DNA of 64,000 nucleotides from CAMLJR01 sp964500675 (GTDB taxonomy: Bacteria > Pseudomonadota > Gammaproteobacteria > Pseudomonadales > CAMLJR01), in the NCBI GenBank assembly GCA_964500675.1, contig CAZCNY010000001.1, forward strand, positions 806,001 through 870,000. The letters are read 5' to 3'. Both the position numbers and the translations under genes were made by a program. Every line of letters begins with the position of its first letter. Positions within the stretch are counted from its first letter, which is position 1. This document shows positions 18,147 through 25,937 of the stretch, piece after piece. Below the pieces are notes generated by a model. It did not search any database and was not told the DNA's origin. It worked only from the letters and a program-made list of their open reading frames with translations.

Positions 18147-19198
18147 AACATCAACCCTTGCGTGAACACGGCCAATTCTTCCATTTTTTCGCCAGCGCGG
18201 CCGCCGTGAATTTCGTCTTCGGCAAGCGCCACGCCGCGGCGCCAATCGGTGGTAACACCGGCCACATACAACGCAGCGCCCGCGTTGAGTGCGATGATGT
18301 CCGCGGCTTTCGCGGCCAACTCCGCATCCACACCTTCGACCGCATGACCGCGCTCGAATGCGGCGTGAATGAGCGCCAGCGATGCCTGGGTGTCGGGTAC
18401 CGAGAGCCCGATCAAGCTCTGGCTGCGCACGCCGAAATCCTCCGGCTGCACATCATACTCCCGCACCGCGCCATTCTTCAGCTCCGCCACGTGCGTCGGC
18501 GTCGCGAGACTGACCTCGTCGAGCCCATCGCGCGCATGCACGACCAGCGCATGCTCGGAGCCAAGCCGCGCCAGCACATCGGCGAGCGGCCGGCACAATG
18601 CCTGGTTAAACACACCGACAACCTGGCGCTTGATGCCAGCGGGATTCGTCAATGGACCCAAAATATTGAAAATCGTGCGCAAGCCGATTTCGCGACGCGG
18701 GCCAATCGCGTGCTTCATCGCGCCGTGATGATTGACCGCGAACATAAAACCGACGCCAACTTCGCGCACGCAACGCGCGACTTGTGCGGGGGTTAGATCG
18801 AGCCGCACGCCGGCGGTTTCGAGTAGATCGGCGCTGCCGCTTTTCGACGACACCGCGCGGTTGCCGTGCTTGGCGACGTGCGCACCTGCCGCTGCCGCGA
18901 CGAACGTCGCCGCAGTGGAAACGTTAAAGAGATTGGCGCCATCGCCGCCCGTGCCGACAATATCGACGAGATACGGCAAGTTGCCGACATCGACAGGATC
19001 GGCGAGCTCGCGCATGACGCGCGCCGCGCCTTCGATTTCATCGAGGCTTTCGCTTTTCATGCGCAACGCGATCAATAGCGCGCCGATCTGCGCCGGCGTG
19101 CATTGCCCCGTCATCACCGCGCGCATGACGGCCTGCATCTCGCTCGTGCTCAGATCGAGGTTTTCGGCGATGCGCGCGATCGCGGCTTTGATATCCAT
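18143..19198 (-). CDS. trpD: anthranilate phosphoribosyltransferase
   Basis: A 351-aa enzyme transferring phosphoribose from PRPP to anthranilate. Start ATG 19198 follows GGGAGTGAG and gives MDIKAAIARIAENLDLS, as in Pseudomonas TrpD. The PRPP-binding GTGGDGANLFNVSTA, KHGNRAVSSKSGSADLLE and DEVSLATPTHV are visible. The 4-base overlap with trpC and 13-base gap to trpG indicate a tight operon. Confidence 0.97.
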   Translation of the reverse strand: MDIKAAIARIAENLDLSTSEMQAVMRAVMTGQCTPAQIGALLIALRMKSESLDEIEGAARVMRELADPVDVGNLPYLVDIVGTGGDGANLFNVSTAATFVAAAAGAHVAKHGNRAVSSKSGSADLLETAGVRLDLTPAQVARCVREVGVGFMFAVNHHGAMKHAIGPRREIGLRTIFNILGPLTNPAGIKRQVVGVFNQALCRPLADVLARLGSEHALVVHARDGLDEVSLATPTHVAELKNGAVREYDVQPEDFGVRSQSLIGLSVPDTQASLALIHAAFERGHAVEGVDAELAAKAADIIALNAGAALYVAGVTTDWRRGVALAEDEIHGGRAGEKMEELAVFTQGLML

Positions 19199-19211
19199 GC
19201 TCACTCCCGGC

Positions 19212-19814
19212 CTATCGTCCGCAACCTTCGAGGAAATTCTTTAGCATCTCGTGCCCGCACTGCGTCAAAATCGATTCGGGATGAAATTGCACGCCGTCGA
19301 CCGCGAGCGTTTTGTGGCGCACACCCATGATTTCGTCGATCTCGCCGTTTTCAGTCTGCGTCCACGCTGTAATTTCAAGACAATCGGGCAACGTCTCTTT
19401 CGCGATCACGAGCGAGTGATAGCGCGTCGCCTCTAACGGACTCGGTAAGCCGCGAAATACACTGGTGCCGTTGTGATAAATTTTCGAAACCTTGCCGTGC
19501 ATCACTTGGCGCGCGCGCACGACATCGCCGCCGAAGACCGCACCGATACTCTGATGGCCGAGACAGACGCCGAGAATCGGAATTCTCCCGGCGAAGCGTT
19601 CGATCGTCGCCATCGAAATACCCGCCTCCTTCGGCGAACAGGGTCCCGGCGAAATCACAATCTTTTCGGGATTCAATTTTTCAATATCGTCGACGCTGAT
19701 TTCATCGTTGCGCACGACTTTGACATCGGCTTTCAATTCGCCGACCAGCAGTTCGCCAAGATACTGCACGATGTTGTAAGTGAATGAATCGTAGTTGTCG
19801 ATCATCAAAATCAT
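19212..19814 (-). CDS. trpG: anthranilate synthase glutaminase component
   Basis: A 200-aa class I glutamine amidotransferase that supplies ammonia to TrpE. The catalytic triad is visible: Cys in GVCLGHQ, and His and Glu in GVQFHPESI. The oxyanion segment SPGPCSPKEAG and the N-terminus MILMIDNYDSFTYNIVQYL are standard. In pseudomonads the same protein class may also serve p-aminobenzoate synthesis. It lies 11 bases after trpE. Confidence 0.96.
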   Translation of the reverse strand: MILMIDNYDSFTYNIVQYLGELLVGELKADVKVVRNDEISVDDIEKLNPEKIVISPGPCSPKEAGISMATIERFAGRIPILGVCLGHQSIGAVFGGDVVRARQVMHGKVSKIYHNGTSVFRGLPSPLEATRYHSLVIAKETLPDCLEITAWTQTENGEIDEIMGVRHKTLAVDGVQFHPESILTQCGHEMLKNFLEGCGR

Positions 19815-19825
19815 GGCGGCTCCCC

Positions 19826-21316
19826 TTATTTTTTCGCAGCGTCAGACGTGGATTGAACCATCGAGGCCGCGCGAAAAATCGCGCGCGCCTTATTCATGGT
19901 TTCCTTCCACTCCAGACGCGGCACCGAGTCCGCCACCACACCGCCGCCCGACTGCGCGTACAAGAGGCCATCTTTAATCACCGCGGTGCGAATCGCGATC
20001 GCCGTATCCATATTGCCGTGCCAACCGAGATAGCCGACTGCGCCGCCATAAATACCGCGCTTCACAGGCTCCAATTCATCGATGATTTCCATCGCGCGCA
20101 CTTTCGGCGCGCCCGACAGCGTTCCTGCCGGCAGAGTCGCGCGCAGCACATCGATCGCCGATAAATCCGATTTCAATTTGCCCGTCACATTCGACACGAT
20201 GTGCATCACATACGCGTAGCGCTCGACGCTCATTTGATCGGTGACAACCACCGAACCGATTTCGGCGACGCGGCCGACATCGTTGCGCCCTAAATCGATC
20301 AGCATCAAATGCTCGGCGATTTCTTTCGGATCGGCGAGCAATTCGGCTTCGAGCGCTTTATCTTCCGCCTCGGTGCGGCCGCGATGGCGCGTGCCCGCGA
20401 GCGGCCGCACGGTGATTTCGCCATTTTCCGAGCGCGCGAGAATTTCCGGACTTGAACCGGCGATTTGAAAATCGTCGAGATCGAGAAAATACAAATACGG
20501 CGATGGATTCAAATGCCGCAATGCGCGATAAAAATTCAACGGCTCGGCGTTGAATGGAATCGACAACCGCTGCGACGGCACCACCTGCATCACATCGCCG
20601 GCGAGCGTGTATTCCTTGATGCGCTCGACAGCAGCGAAATATTTTTCCTCGCCGAAATGCGATTGAAAGGCGCTTTCGGGCAACTCGCCAGGTTGCGGCG
20701 CGAGCGGTGGCAGCGTTGGCGGCGCCGCGCGCAAACGCAGCTCCAACTGATCGAGGCGTTTTTCCGCTTGCGCGAGCGCATCGCCCTGCGCGGGATCGGC
20801 GTGCGTGATGAGTTTGAGCGTGCCGCCGAGATTGTCGAAAACGAGCACATCTTCCGACACCATCAACAAAATATCGGGCGTTCCGAGCGCATCGGGTGGG
20901 CAGGTTTTCGCGAGTTTTTTCTCGACATAGCGCACCGTGTCGTAACCGAAGTAGCCGACCAAGCCACCGGAAAACGCAGGCAATCCCGCCGCGGGCGCAA
21001 CGCGATAGCGCTTCTGGAAATTTTCGATGAACGCGAGCGGATCGGTTTCCGGATGCCGCTCGATCACCTCGCCATCGCGATAAACACGCACATCGTGACC
21101 GGACACTTTGATCAGAGTGCGCGCCGGCAGGCCTATGATCGAATAACGCCCCCACTTCTCGCCGCCCTGCACCGACTCGAACAAATACGAATACGGGCCG
21201 CGCGCGAGTTTGAGATAGGCGCTTAGCGGTGTGTCGAGATCGGCGAATACATCGCGGTGGACGGGAATGCGGTTGAAATTCTGCGCCGCCAATTCGGCGA
21301 AACGTCGGGAATCCAT
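19826..21316 (-). CDS. trpE: anthranilate synthase component I
   Basis: A 496-aa chorismate-utilising enzyme that makes anthranilate with TrpG, the first committed step to tryptophan. ATG 21316 is preceded by GAGG and fits the pseudomonad start (MDSRRFAELAAQNFNRIPVH). The feedback-site segment reads YSYLFESVQGGEKWGRYS (normally LLES). The C-terminal catalytic domain has VMQVVPSQR, AGSSPEIL, VRPLAGTRHRG, ELLADPKEIAEHLMLIDLGR and LPAGTLSGAPK. It is first in a trpEGDC operon on the minus strand, preceded by a promoter and a leader peptide with Trp codons, so attenuation control is likely. Confidence 0.97.
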   Translation of the reverse strand: MDSRRFAELAAQNFNRIPVHRDVFADLDTPLSAYLKLARGPYSYLFESVQGGEKWGRYSIIGLPARTLIKVSGHDVRVYRDGEVIERHPETDPLAFIENFQKRYRVAPAAGLPAFSGGLVGYFGYDTVRYVEKKLAKTCPPDALGTPDILLMVSEDVLVFDNLGGTLKLITHADPAQGDALAQAEKRLDQLELRLRAAPPTLPPLAPQPGELPESAFQSHFGEEKYFAAVERIKEYTLAGDVMQVVPSQRLSIPFNAEPLNFYRALRHLNPSPYLYFLDLDDFQIAGSSPEILARSENGEITVRPLAGTRHRGRTEAEDKALEAELLADPKEIAEHLMLIDLGRNDVGRVAEIGSVVVTDQMSVERYAYVMHIVSNVTGKLKSDLSAIDVLRATLPAGTLSGAPKVRAMEIIDELEPVKRGIYGGAVGYLGWHGNMDTAIAIRTAVIKDGLLYAQSGGGVVADSVPRLEWKETMNKARAIFRAASMVQSTSDAAKK

Positions 21317-21373
21317 GCTGGTAGCCTCGAAGAAACGGTTAAAACAGTGATGCAACAAACAGCAGCGACAGAC

Positions 21374-21442
21374 TTACCATCGCCAACGCGTTACCTCGCG
21401 CACATGCAGTGCGATCTGTTTATCGAGAGCGATTGAGCTCAC
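21374..21442 (-). CDS. trpL: trp operon leader peptide (22 aa, ends Trp-Arg-Trp)
   Basis: A 22-codon frame that starts at GTG 21442, 8 bases after GGAG, and reads MSSIALDKQIALHVREVTRW-RW before TAA. Two of the last three codons are TGG. It lies between a good promoter and trpE. Leader peptides with Trp codons near the end sense charged tRNA-Trp by ribosome stalling, known from E. coli trpL and other proteobacterial leaders. Possible stems are CGCAC/GTGCG around TGCAT inside the leader and GCGA/TCGC around its stop. I do not see a classical terminator with a U-run before trpE, so the exact switch is unclear. Too short to be proven by sequence alone. Confidence 0.72.
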   Translation of the reverse strand: MSSIALDKQIALHVREVTRWRW

Positions 21443-21494
21443 CGTACTTTCTCCGAGTTAAATGAAGGACTGAGAAAAATAGAGAAGTCCCCGC

Positions 21495-21524
21495 ATTGTA
21501 GCGGCACAGGCGGAGTATAGGCAA
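21495..21524 (-). promoter_or_regulatory. sigma-70 promoter for the trp leader and trpEGDC
   Basis: On the minus strand TTGCCT (21519-21524) and TACAAT (21495-21500) are 18 bases apart. Transcription would begin near 21488, giving a leader of about 170 bases that contains the Trp-rich peptide. Confidence 0.6.
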
Positions 21525-21537
21525 AGAAAAAGTCTGT

Positions 21538-21577
21538 GCCCTCACCCCTCATTCCTCTCCCATGGGGAGATGGGGAC
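21538..21577. repeat. C-rich palindromic repeat of the widespread 'PNPLPxGEG' type at the 3' end of gph
   Basis: The plus strand reads CCCTCACCCCTCATTCCTCT followed by CCCATGGGGAGATGGGGACA, with a TCTCCC/GGGAGA stem. Its plus-strand translation SPLIPLPWGDGD recalls the PHPNPLPxGEG string produced by a dispersed repeat seen in many proteobacterial genomes. It covers the last codons of gph (ISPWERNEG). Confidence 0.5.
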
Positions 21578-22258
21578 AATGAAATCGAAGAAGGTATCGA
21601 CGATCAGGTCCGGATTTTCATCTGCGATCGAGCGGCCATGGTTGTAACCGTGGCGCACACAGATTACCGGCATATTCGCCGCACGCGCGGCGCGCACATC
21701 GTTGCGCGAGTCGCCGACCATAATCGCGTGCGCGGGTGCGATATCGAGCTGCCGGCAAGCTTCGAGCAGCGGCGCGGGATGGGGCTTGCGCTGCGGCAGC
21801 GTGTCGCCGCTGACGACGACGGGCAGAAATTCGCGCAAATTAAAATGATCGATCAGCAGCTCGGTAAAACGCGCGCCTTTGTTGGTGACGCACGCCATGC
21901 GCAACCCTCGCCCATGCCAATGTTGTAGCGCTTCGCGCACACCGGGAAATAAATTGCTGCGGCGACTCAAACACGCGCCGTAATGGCGCTGATAAATCTG
22001 CAGCGCCGCACCCACCAAATTGTCATCGATGCGCGCTCGCGCAAATCGCAGCGCTTCGATCACAAGCTGACGTGCGCCATCGCCAACCCATCTTGCCACG
22101 CGTTCGATTCCGGCCGCCGGATAACCCAATTCGATAAGCATGCAATCGATCGCGGTGGCGAGGTCGGGCGCGCTATCGAGCAGCGTGCCGTCGAGATCGA
22201 ACAATAGCGCCTCGACGGGCGCGCGCAACGATGCGCTCAGCCATTTTTCAAAACTCAT
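21542..22258 (-). CDS. gph: phosphoglycolate phosphatase (HAD superfamily)
   Basis: A 238-aa HAD hydrolase that removes 2-phosphoglycolate. Motif I is LLFDLDGTLLDSAPDL (nucleophile Asp), motif II VTNKG, and motif IV VGDSRNDVRAARAA. ATG 22258 is used; the ribosome site is weak, and the frame extends upstream into rpe. The last residues (PISPWERNEG) come from a repeat element, so the natural C-terminus may have been extended or replaced. It follows rpe by 16 bases, a standard pair. Confidence 0.92.
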   Translation of the reverse strand: MSFEKWLSASLRAPVEALLFDLDGTLLDSAPDLATAIDCMLIELGYPAAGIERVARWVGDGARQLVIEALRFARARIDDNLVGAALQIYQRHYGACLSRRSNLFPGVREALQHWHGRGLRMACVTNKGARFTELLIDHFNLREFLPVVVSGDTLPQRKPHPAPLLEACRQLDIAPAHAIMVGDSRNDVRAARAANMPVICVRHGYNHGRSIADENPDLIVDTFFDFIVPISPWERNEG

Positions 22259-22274
22259 AAGAAAACTTTGAGAC

Positions 22275-22940
22275 TTAAACCGCCGCGAGTTCGCGGCGCA
22301 TTGCATCGATCACTTTTTTGTAATCGGGCTGATTGAAAATCGCCGAGCCCGCGACAAACGTGTCGGCACCCGCCGCGGCGATTTCGCGAATATTTTTTGC
22401 ACTGATGCCACCATCGACTTCGAGGCGAATGTCGTAGCCGCTGTCATCGATCAAGGCACGCACTTCGCGAATTTTCGCAATCGTCGATTCGATAAATTTT
22501 TGCCCGCCGAAACCGGGATTCACCGACATCAATAAAATCATATCGACTTTATCGAGCACGTATTTCAGCGGTTCGATACCGACATGCGGATTGAGCACGA
22601 GCCCGCCCTTGCAGCCGGCATCGCGGATCACTTGCAGCGAGCGATCGACATGCGTCGATGCGTCGGGATGGAACGTGATGTAGGAGGCGCCGGCAGTCGC
22701 GAAATCGCCGATCAATTGATCGACCGGGCTCACCATCAAATGCACATCGATCGGAGCAGTGACGCCGTATTTACGCAGCGCGGCGCACACCATCGGACCG
22801 ATCGTGAGATTCGGCACGTAATGATTGTCCATGACATCGAAATGAATAATATCGGCGCCCGCGGCGAGCACGGCATCGACTTCCGCGCCCAGACGCGCAA
22901 AATCGGCGGAGAGAATGGATGGCGCGATCCAATAGGTCAT
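22275..22940 (-). CDS. rpe: ribulose-phosphate 3-epimerase
   Basis: A 221-aa TIM-barrel enzyme interconverting ribulose 5-phosphate and xylulose 5-phosphate. Metal and catalytic residues sit in APSILSADFARLG, IIHFDVMDNHYVPN, IDVHLMV, LMSVNPGFGGQKFI and LEVDGGI. Length and motifs are standard. It is the first gene of an rpe-gph minus-strand pair upstream of trpE, the same order as in pseudomonads. Confidence 0.97.
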   Translation of the reverse strand: MTYWIAPSILSADFARLGAEVDAVLAAGADIIHFDVMDNHYVPNLTIGPMVCAALRKYGVTAPIDVHLMVSPVDQLIGDFATAGASYITFHPDASTHVDRSLQVIRDAGCKGGLVLNPHVGIEPLKYVLDKVDMILLMSVNPGFGGQKFIESTIAKIREVRALIDDSGYDIRLEVDGGISAKNIREIAAAGADTFVAGSAIFNQPDYKKVIDAMRRELAAV

Positions 22941-23057
22941 TGCACACCTTCGTAAGAAGCGGGAAAGCCGCTATTCTATCAACCTATTATCGAAAGATAT
23001 CTTCTCGATGATTTTTGATTAAACGCACGCACTCATCGACAGGAAAAACCGCAGCGC

Positions 23058-24131
23058 ATGAAAAAATTGCTCGCTTTCATCTTTGTCGGTTGGCTCTGTG
23101 GCGGCGCGTCCGCGCAGACCAACCCAACACCGGCCGCAGCCACACCGAACGCGCCCGCGGCTGCCGCTCAAACAACGCCGGCAACACCATCGGCTGCGCC
23201 GACAACGACGGGCGTGGCCGGCGGCGACAATGCGGTCTACACCGATCGCATCCCACCCGACCAGATCGTTACGCTCGACGCTGGCGGCGACAAATTTAAA
23301 GGTTGGCACATCGCCGATTTATCGGGACAACCGCGTGGCGCCGTGATTGTGCTGCCCGATTCGGGGCATGTTCCGAGCTGGCCGTTCACCGCCGCCGCCC
23401 TTATCGACGATTTGCCTCTGCATGGTTGGGATACGCTCAATATCGAATTGCCCACACCCGCGGTTGACGCGGCCAAAACCGAAACGCCAGCGCCCCCGGC
23501 GACGCCGTCAGCGACAACTAATCCCGCGCCCGCCGCTGGCACCGGCGCGGCCACTTCAACAAAAACATCGACACCGGCGCCAGCCGCAGTGACCGCCACC
23601 ACGACGATCGAAATGCAGACGCAGGCGCGTATCAGCGCGGCGATAAAATTTTTTTCCGATCGAAACCAGCGCAATATCGCGCTGATCGGTTTCGGCAGCG
23701 GCGCGATTCGCGCGGCGGAAACGGTGCGCGCAATCGCCGCGACAAATTCCGCCATCCCCGGAGACAACCATTCTACAAACAGTGCGCCAATCACCGCGCT
23801 CGTGATGATTGCGCCACAGCAACAACTCAACGGCATCGATTTGGATCTACCGAAGTTATTGCCGCTGACGGGAGTTCCCGCGCTCGATATGACACTCGAC
23901 AGCGACGCGCAAGCGCGCAGCGAGGCCGAGGCACGTCGACGCGCGGTGCTGCATCAGCGCACGCGCATTTACACCCGGCTCGAAATGCCCCCGATCAACA
24001 ACGTCAGCGACGCGCAACATAGCGCGATGGTCACACGCGTGCGCACGTGGCTGCAGAAGAATGCGCATCCGCAACAAAAAACGACGGACAGCAAAGCTCA
24101 AAACAGTGCACCTGTACCGCAGCAACCTTGA
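23058..24131 (+). CDS. DUF3530 family exported protein, alpha/beta-hydrolase-like
   Basis: A 357-aa protein of unknown function with a signal peptide (MKKLLAFIFVGWLCGGASA-Q). Two Ala/Pro/Thr-rich low-complexity stretches (about residues 20-55 and 135-180) interrupt a fold with AVIVLPDSGHVPSWP, LPLHGWDTLNIELP and NIALIGFGSGAIRAAE, which resembles an alpha/beta hydrolase core with G-x-G-S-G at the nucleophile elbow. DUF3530 genes lie next to rpe in pseudomonads. The low-complexity inserts are unusually long and probably lineage-specific. Confidence 0.75.
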   Translation: MKKLLAFIFVGWLCGGASAQTNPTPAAATPNAPAAAAQTTPATPSAAPTTTGVAGGDNAVYTDRIPPDQIVTLDAGGDKFKGWHIADLSGQPRGAVIVLPDSGHVPSWPFTAAALIDDLPLHGWDTLNIELPTPAVDAAKTETPAPPATPSATTNPAPAAGTGAATSTKTSTPAPAAVTATTTIEMQTQARISAAIKFFSDRNQRNIALIGFGSGAIRAAETVRAIAATNSAIPGDNHSTNSAPITALVMIAPQQQLNGIDLDLPKLLPLTGVPALDMTLDSDAQARSEAEARRRAVLHQRTRIYTRLEMPPINNVSDAQHSAMVTRVRTWLQKNAHPQQKTTDSKAQNSAPVPQQP

Positions 24132-24143
24132 ATGCATGAAAAA

Positions 24144-24845
24144 TTATTTAAAATCGGATGCGACGAGTTCATTGATTTCGCGTAAGCGCTCGGGCGTGCC
24201 GATATCGAACCAATGCCCGCTGTAATATTCACCGCTCACAAGTCCTGCACTCATCGCCTGCTTGAGCAGGGGCACAATTGAAAATACACCATCGCTGCAA
24301 TTCGCAAATAAAGCGGGATGTATTACGCGCAATCCGGTCCACGTGAGTTTTTTTCCGGCACCCGTTTCACTCAGCCGGCCATCGCGCAAATAAAAATCTC
24401 CTTGCGGATGCTGCGACGGATTGTCGGTCATCACGAGATGCGCGCGCAGCGGATTTCTGCCCAGTAAATTTTCGAGCGGATAGTCGGTCCACACATCGGC
24501 GTTCATCGCGATAAAAGGTTCAGCATCGAACCCTTTATCGCGAAGCTCTCGATCACCAAGTAGGGGCAGCGCGCGAAAAATACCGCCGCCCGAATCGAGC
24601 GGTTCGCTTTCGCGCGAATATGTAATCGAGCACCCGAAACGACTGCCATCGCCGAGATATTCTTCGATTTGCGCGCCGAGATACGCATGATTGATAACGA
24701 TTTCGGTGATGCCGGCACGCACGCAATTACGCACGTGATATTCGATCAACGGCACACCCGCGACGAGCAACATTGGCTTCGGCGTGTGATCCGTGAGCGG
24801 ACGCATGCGCGTGCCGAGCCCCGCCGCAAGAATCAGCGCTTTCAT
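24144..24845 (-). CDS. murU: N-acetylmuramate alpha-1-phosphate uridylyltransferase
   Basis: A 233-aa nucleotidyltransferase that makes UDP-MurNAc from MurNAc-1-phosphate in the fosfomycin-resistant peptidoglycan recycling route of Pseudomonas. The N-terminal signature LILAAGLGTRMRPLTDHTPK is the nucleotide-binding loop; IAMNADVWTDYP and WFDIGTPERL complete the active site. It overlaps the upstream kinase gene by 4 bases, so the two are translated together. An alternative name would be a generic sugar-phosphate nucleotidyltransferase, but the amgK pairing favours MurU. Confidence 0.88.
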   Translation of the reverse strand: MKALILAAGLGTRMRPLTDHTPKPMLLVAGVPLIEYHVRNCVRAGITEIVINHAYLGAQIEEYLGDGSRFGCSITYSRESEPLDSGGGIFRALPLLGDRELRDKGFDAEPFIAMNADVWTDYPLENLLGRNPLRAHLVMTDNPSQHPQGDFYLRDGRLSETGAGKKLTWTGLRVIHPALFANCSDGVFSIVPLLKQAMSAGLVSGEYYSGHWFDIGTPERLREINELVASDFK

Positions 24846-25807
24846 GGCTGGGGCAATTTATCGAGCAGCGCAGCGAGCGGCGCGAACTCGCTGCGGCGCG
24901 AACACGCACCGCGCACATAATTAAAAAAACGCGGCACATCGCCGACATATTTCGGCTTGCCGTCGCGGTGACAGATGCGCGCGAAAATACCGATCACTTT
25001 AAGATGCCGTTGCGTGCCGATGAAATCGCAATCGCGATAGAAATGATCGAATTCATCGGGCGCTGGCAATCCCGCCGCAAGCGCGCGCTGCCAATAGTTT
25101 TTTAACCACTGCTGGACGCGCTCTTCAGGCCAACTGATAAACGCATCTTTGAATAAACAAATCGGATCGTACGCGATCGGCCCGCACACCGCGTCCTGAA
25201 AATCGAGCACGCCGGGCATCGGGTCGCTCAGCATCAAATTGCGCGGCATAAAATCGCGATGCACGAAGACGCGCGGCTGTTGCAGAATGCGTTCGATCAA
25301 CAAATCGAACATCGCATCGAGCTCCGCGCGCAAAGTCGCATTGACTTCAATACGCAGATGCCGCTGCAAATACCAGTCGGGAAATAATTCGAGTTCGCGC
25401 CGCAGCAGCGCCGCATCGTATTGCGGAAAATCCGCGGGGCAGGCAATTTTTTGCTGCGCGATCAACGCGCCGATCGCCGCATCGAAGAGCGCATCGGCAT
25501 TCTCGTTGTTGAGCACGTCGAGATAGGTTTGCGTGCCGAGGTCGCTGAGCAGAATCCAGCCGCGCGCTGGCGCCGCCGCGATAATGCGCGGCACGTGTAC
25601 ACCACTGTTCGCGAGTAACTGCGCGACGCGGATAAACGGCGCGCAGCTTGCACGCTCCGCGCTCGCGTCCATTACGATCAGCGAGCCGTTGCTCAAACGT
25701 AATCGATAGTAATGGCGAAAGCTTGCGTCAGCGCTCGCAGCCTCCAATATTACTGCGCTCAAGGGCAGCTTGAGCTGTTGCGCGATCCAGCTGAGCAAAT
25801 CGGACAT
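24842..25807 (-). CDS. amgK: N-acetylmuramate/N-acetylglucosamine kinase
   Basis: A 321-aa aminoglycoside-phosphotransferase-fold kinase. AmgK phosphorylates the anomeric position of MurNAc and GlcNAc for MurU. Seen here: ASFRHYYRLRLSNGSLIVMD (nucleotide-binding strands), VHRDFMPRNLML (catalytic loop) and GVLDFQDAVCGPIAYD (metal loop). ATG 25807 is taken, with a modest site upstream. It is divergent from lptD; the gap of 130 bases should contain both promoters. Confidence 0.88.
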   Translation of the reverse strand: MSDLLSWIAQQLKLPLSAVILEAASADASFRHYYRLRLSNGSLIVMDASAERASCAPFIRVAQLLANSGVHVPRIIAAAPARGWILLSDLGTQTYLDVLNNENADALFDAAIGALIAQQKIACPADFPQYDAALLRRELELFPDWYLQRHLRIEVNATLRAELDAMFDLLIERILQQPRVFVHRDFMPRNLMLSDPMPGVLDFQDAVCGPIAYDPICLFKDAFISWPEERVQQWLKNYWQRALAAGLPAPDEFDHFYRDCDFIGTQRHLKVIGIFARICHRDGKPKYVGDVPRFFNYVRGACSRRSEFAPLAALLDKLPQP

Positions 25808-25937
25808 AAAAAACTGCCTGTGGCGTGCGCATAACAATTTTGGCCATCGCGCAACGAATCCTTTATTATCGCCGCTCACGCGAACCCAAGCAAAATACCC
25901 GCGTCATTCAACTAATCAAAGCTCCGAGAGCCAGTAA

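Noticed and set aside
23100..23600. Possible minisatellite in the DUF3530 gene
   Set aside because: The Ala/Pro/Thr-rich stretches are low complexity but without a regular repeat unit.
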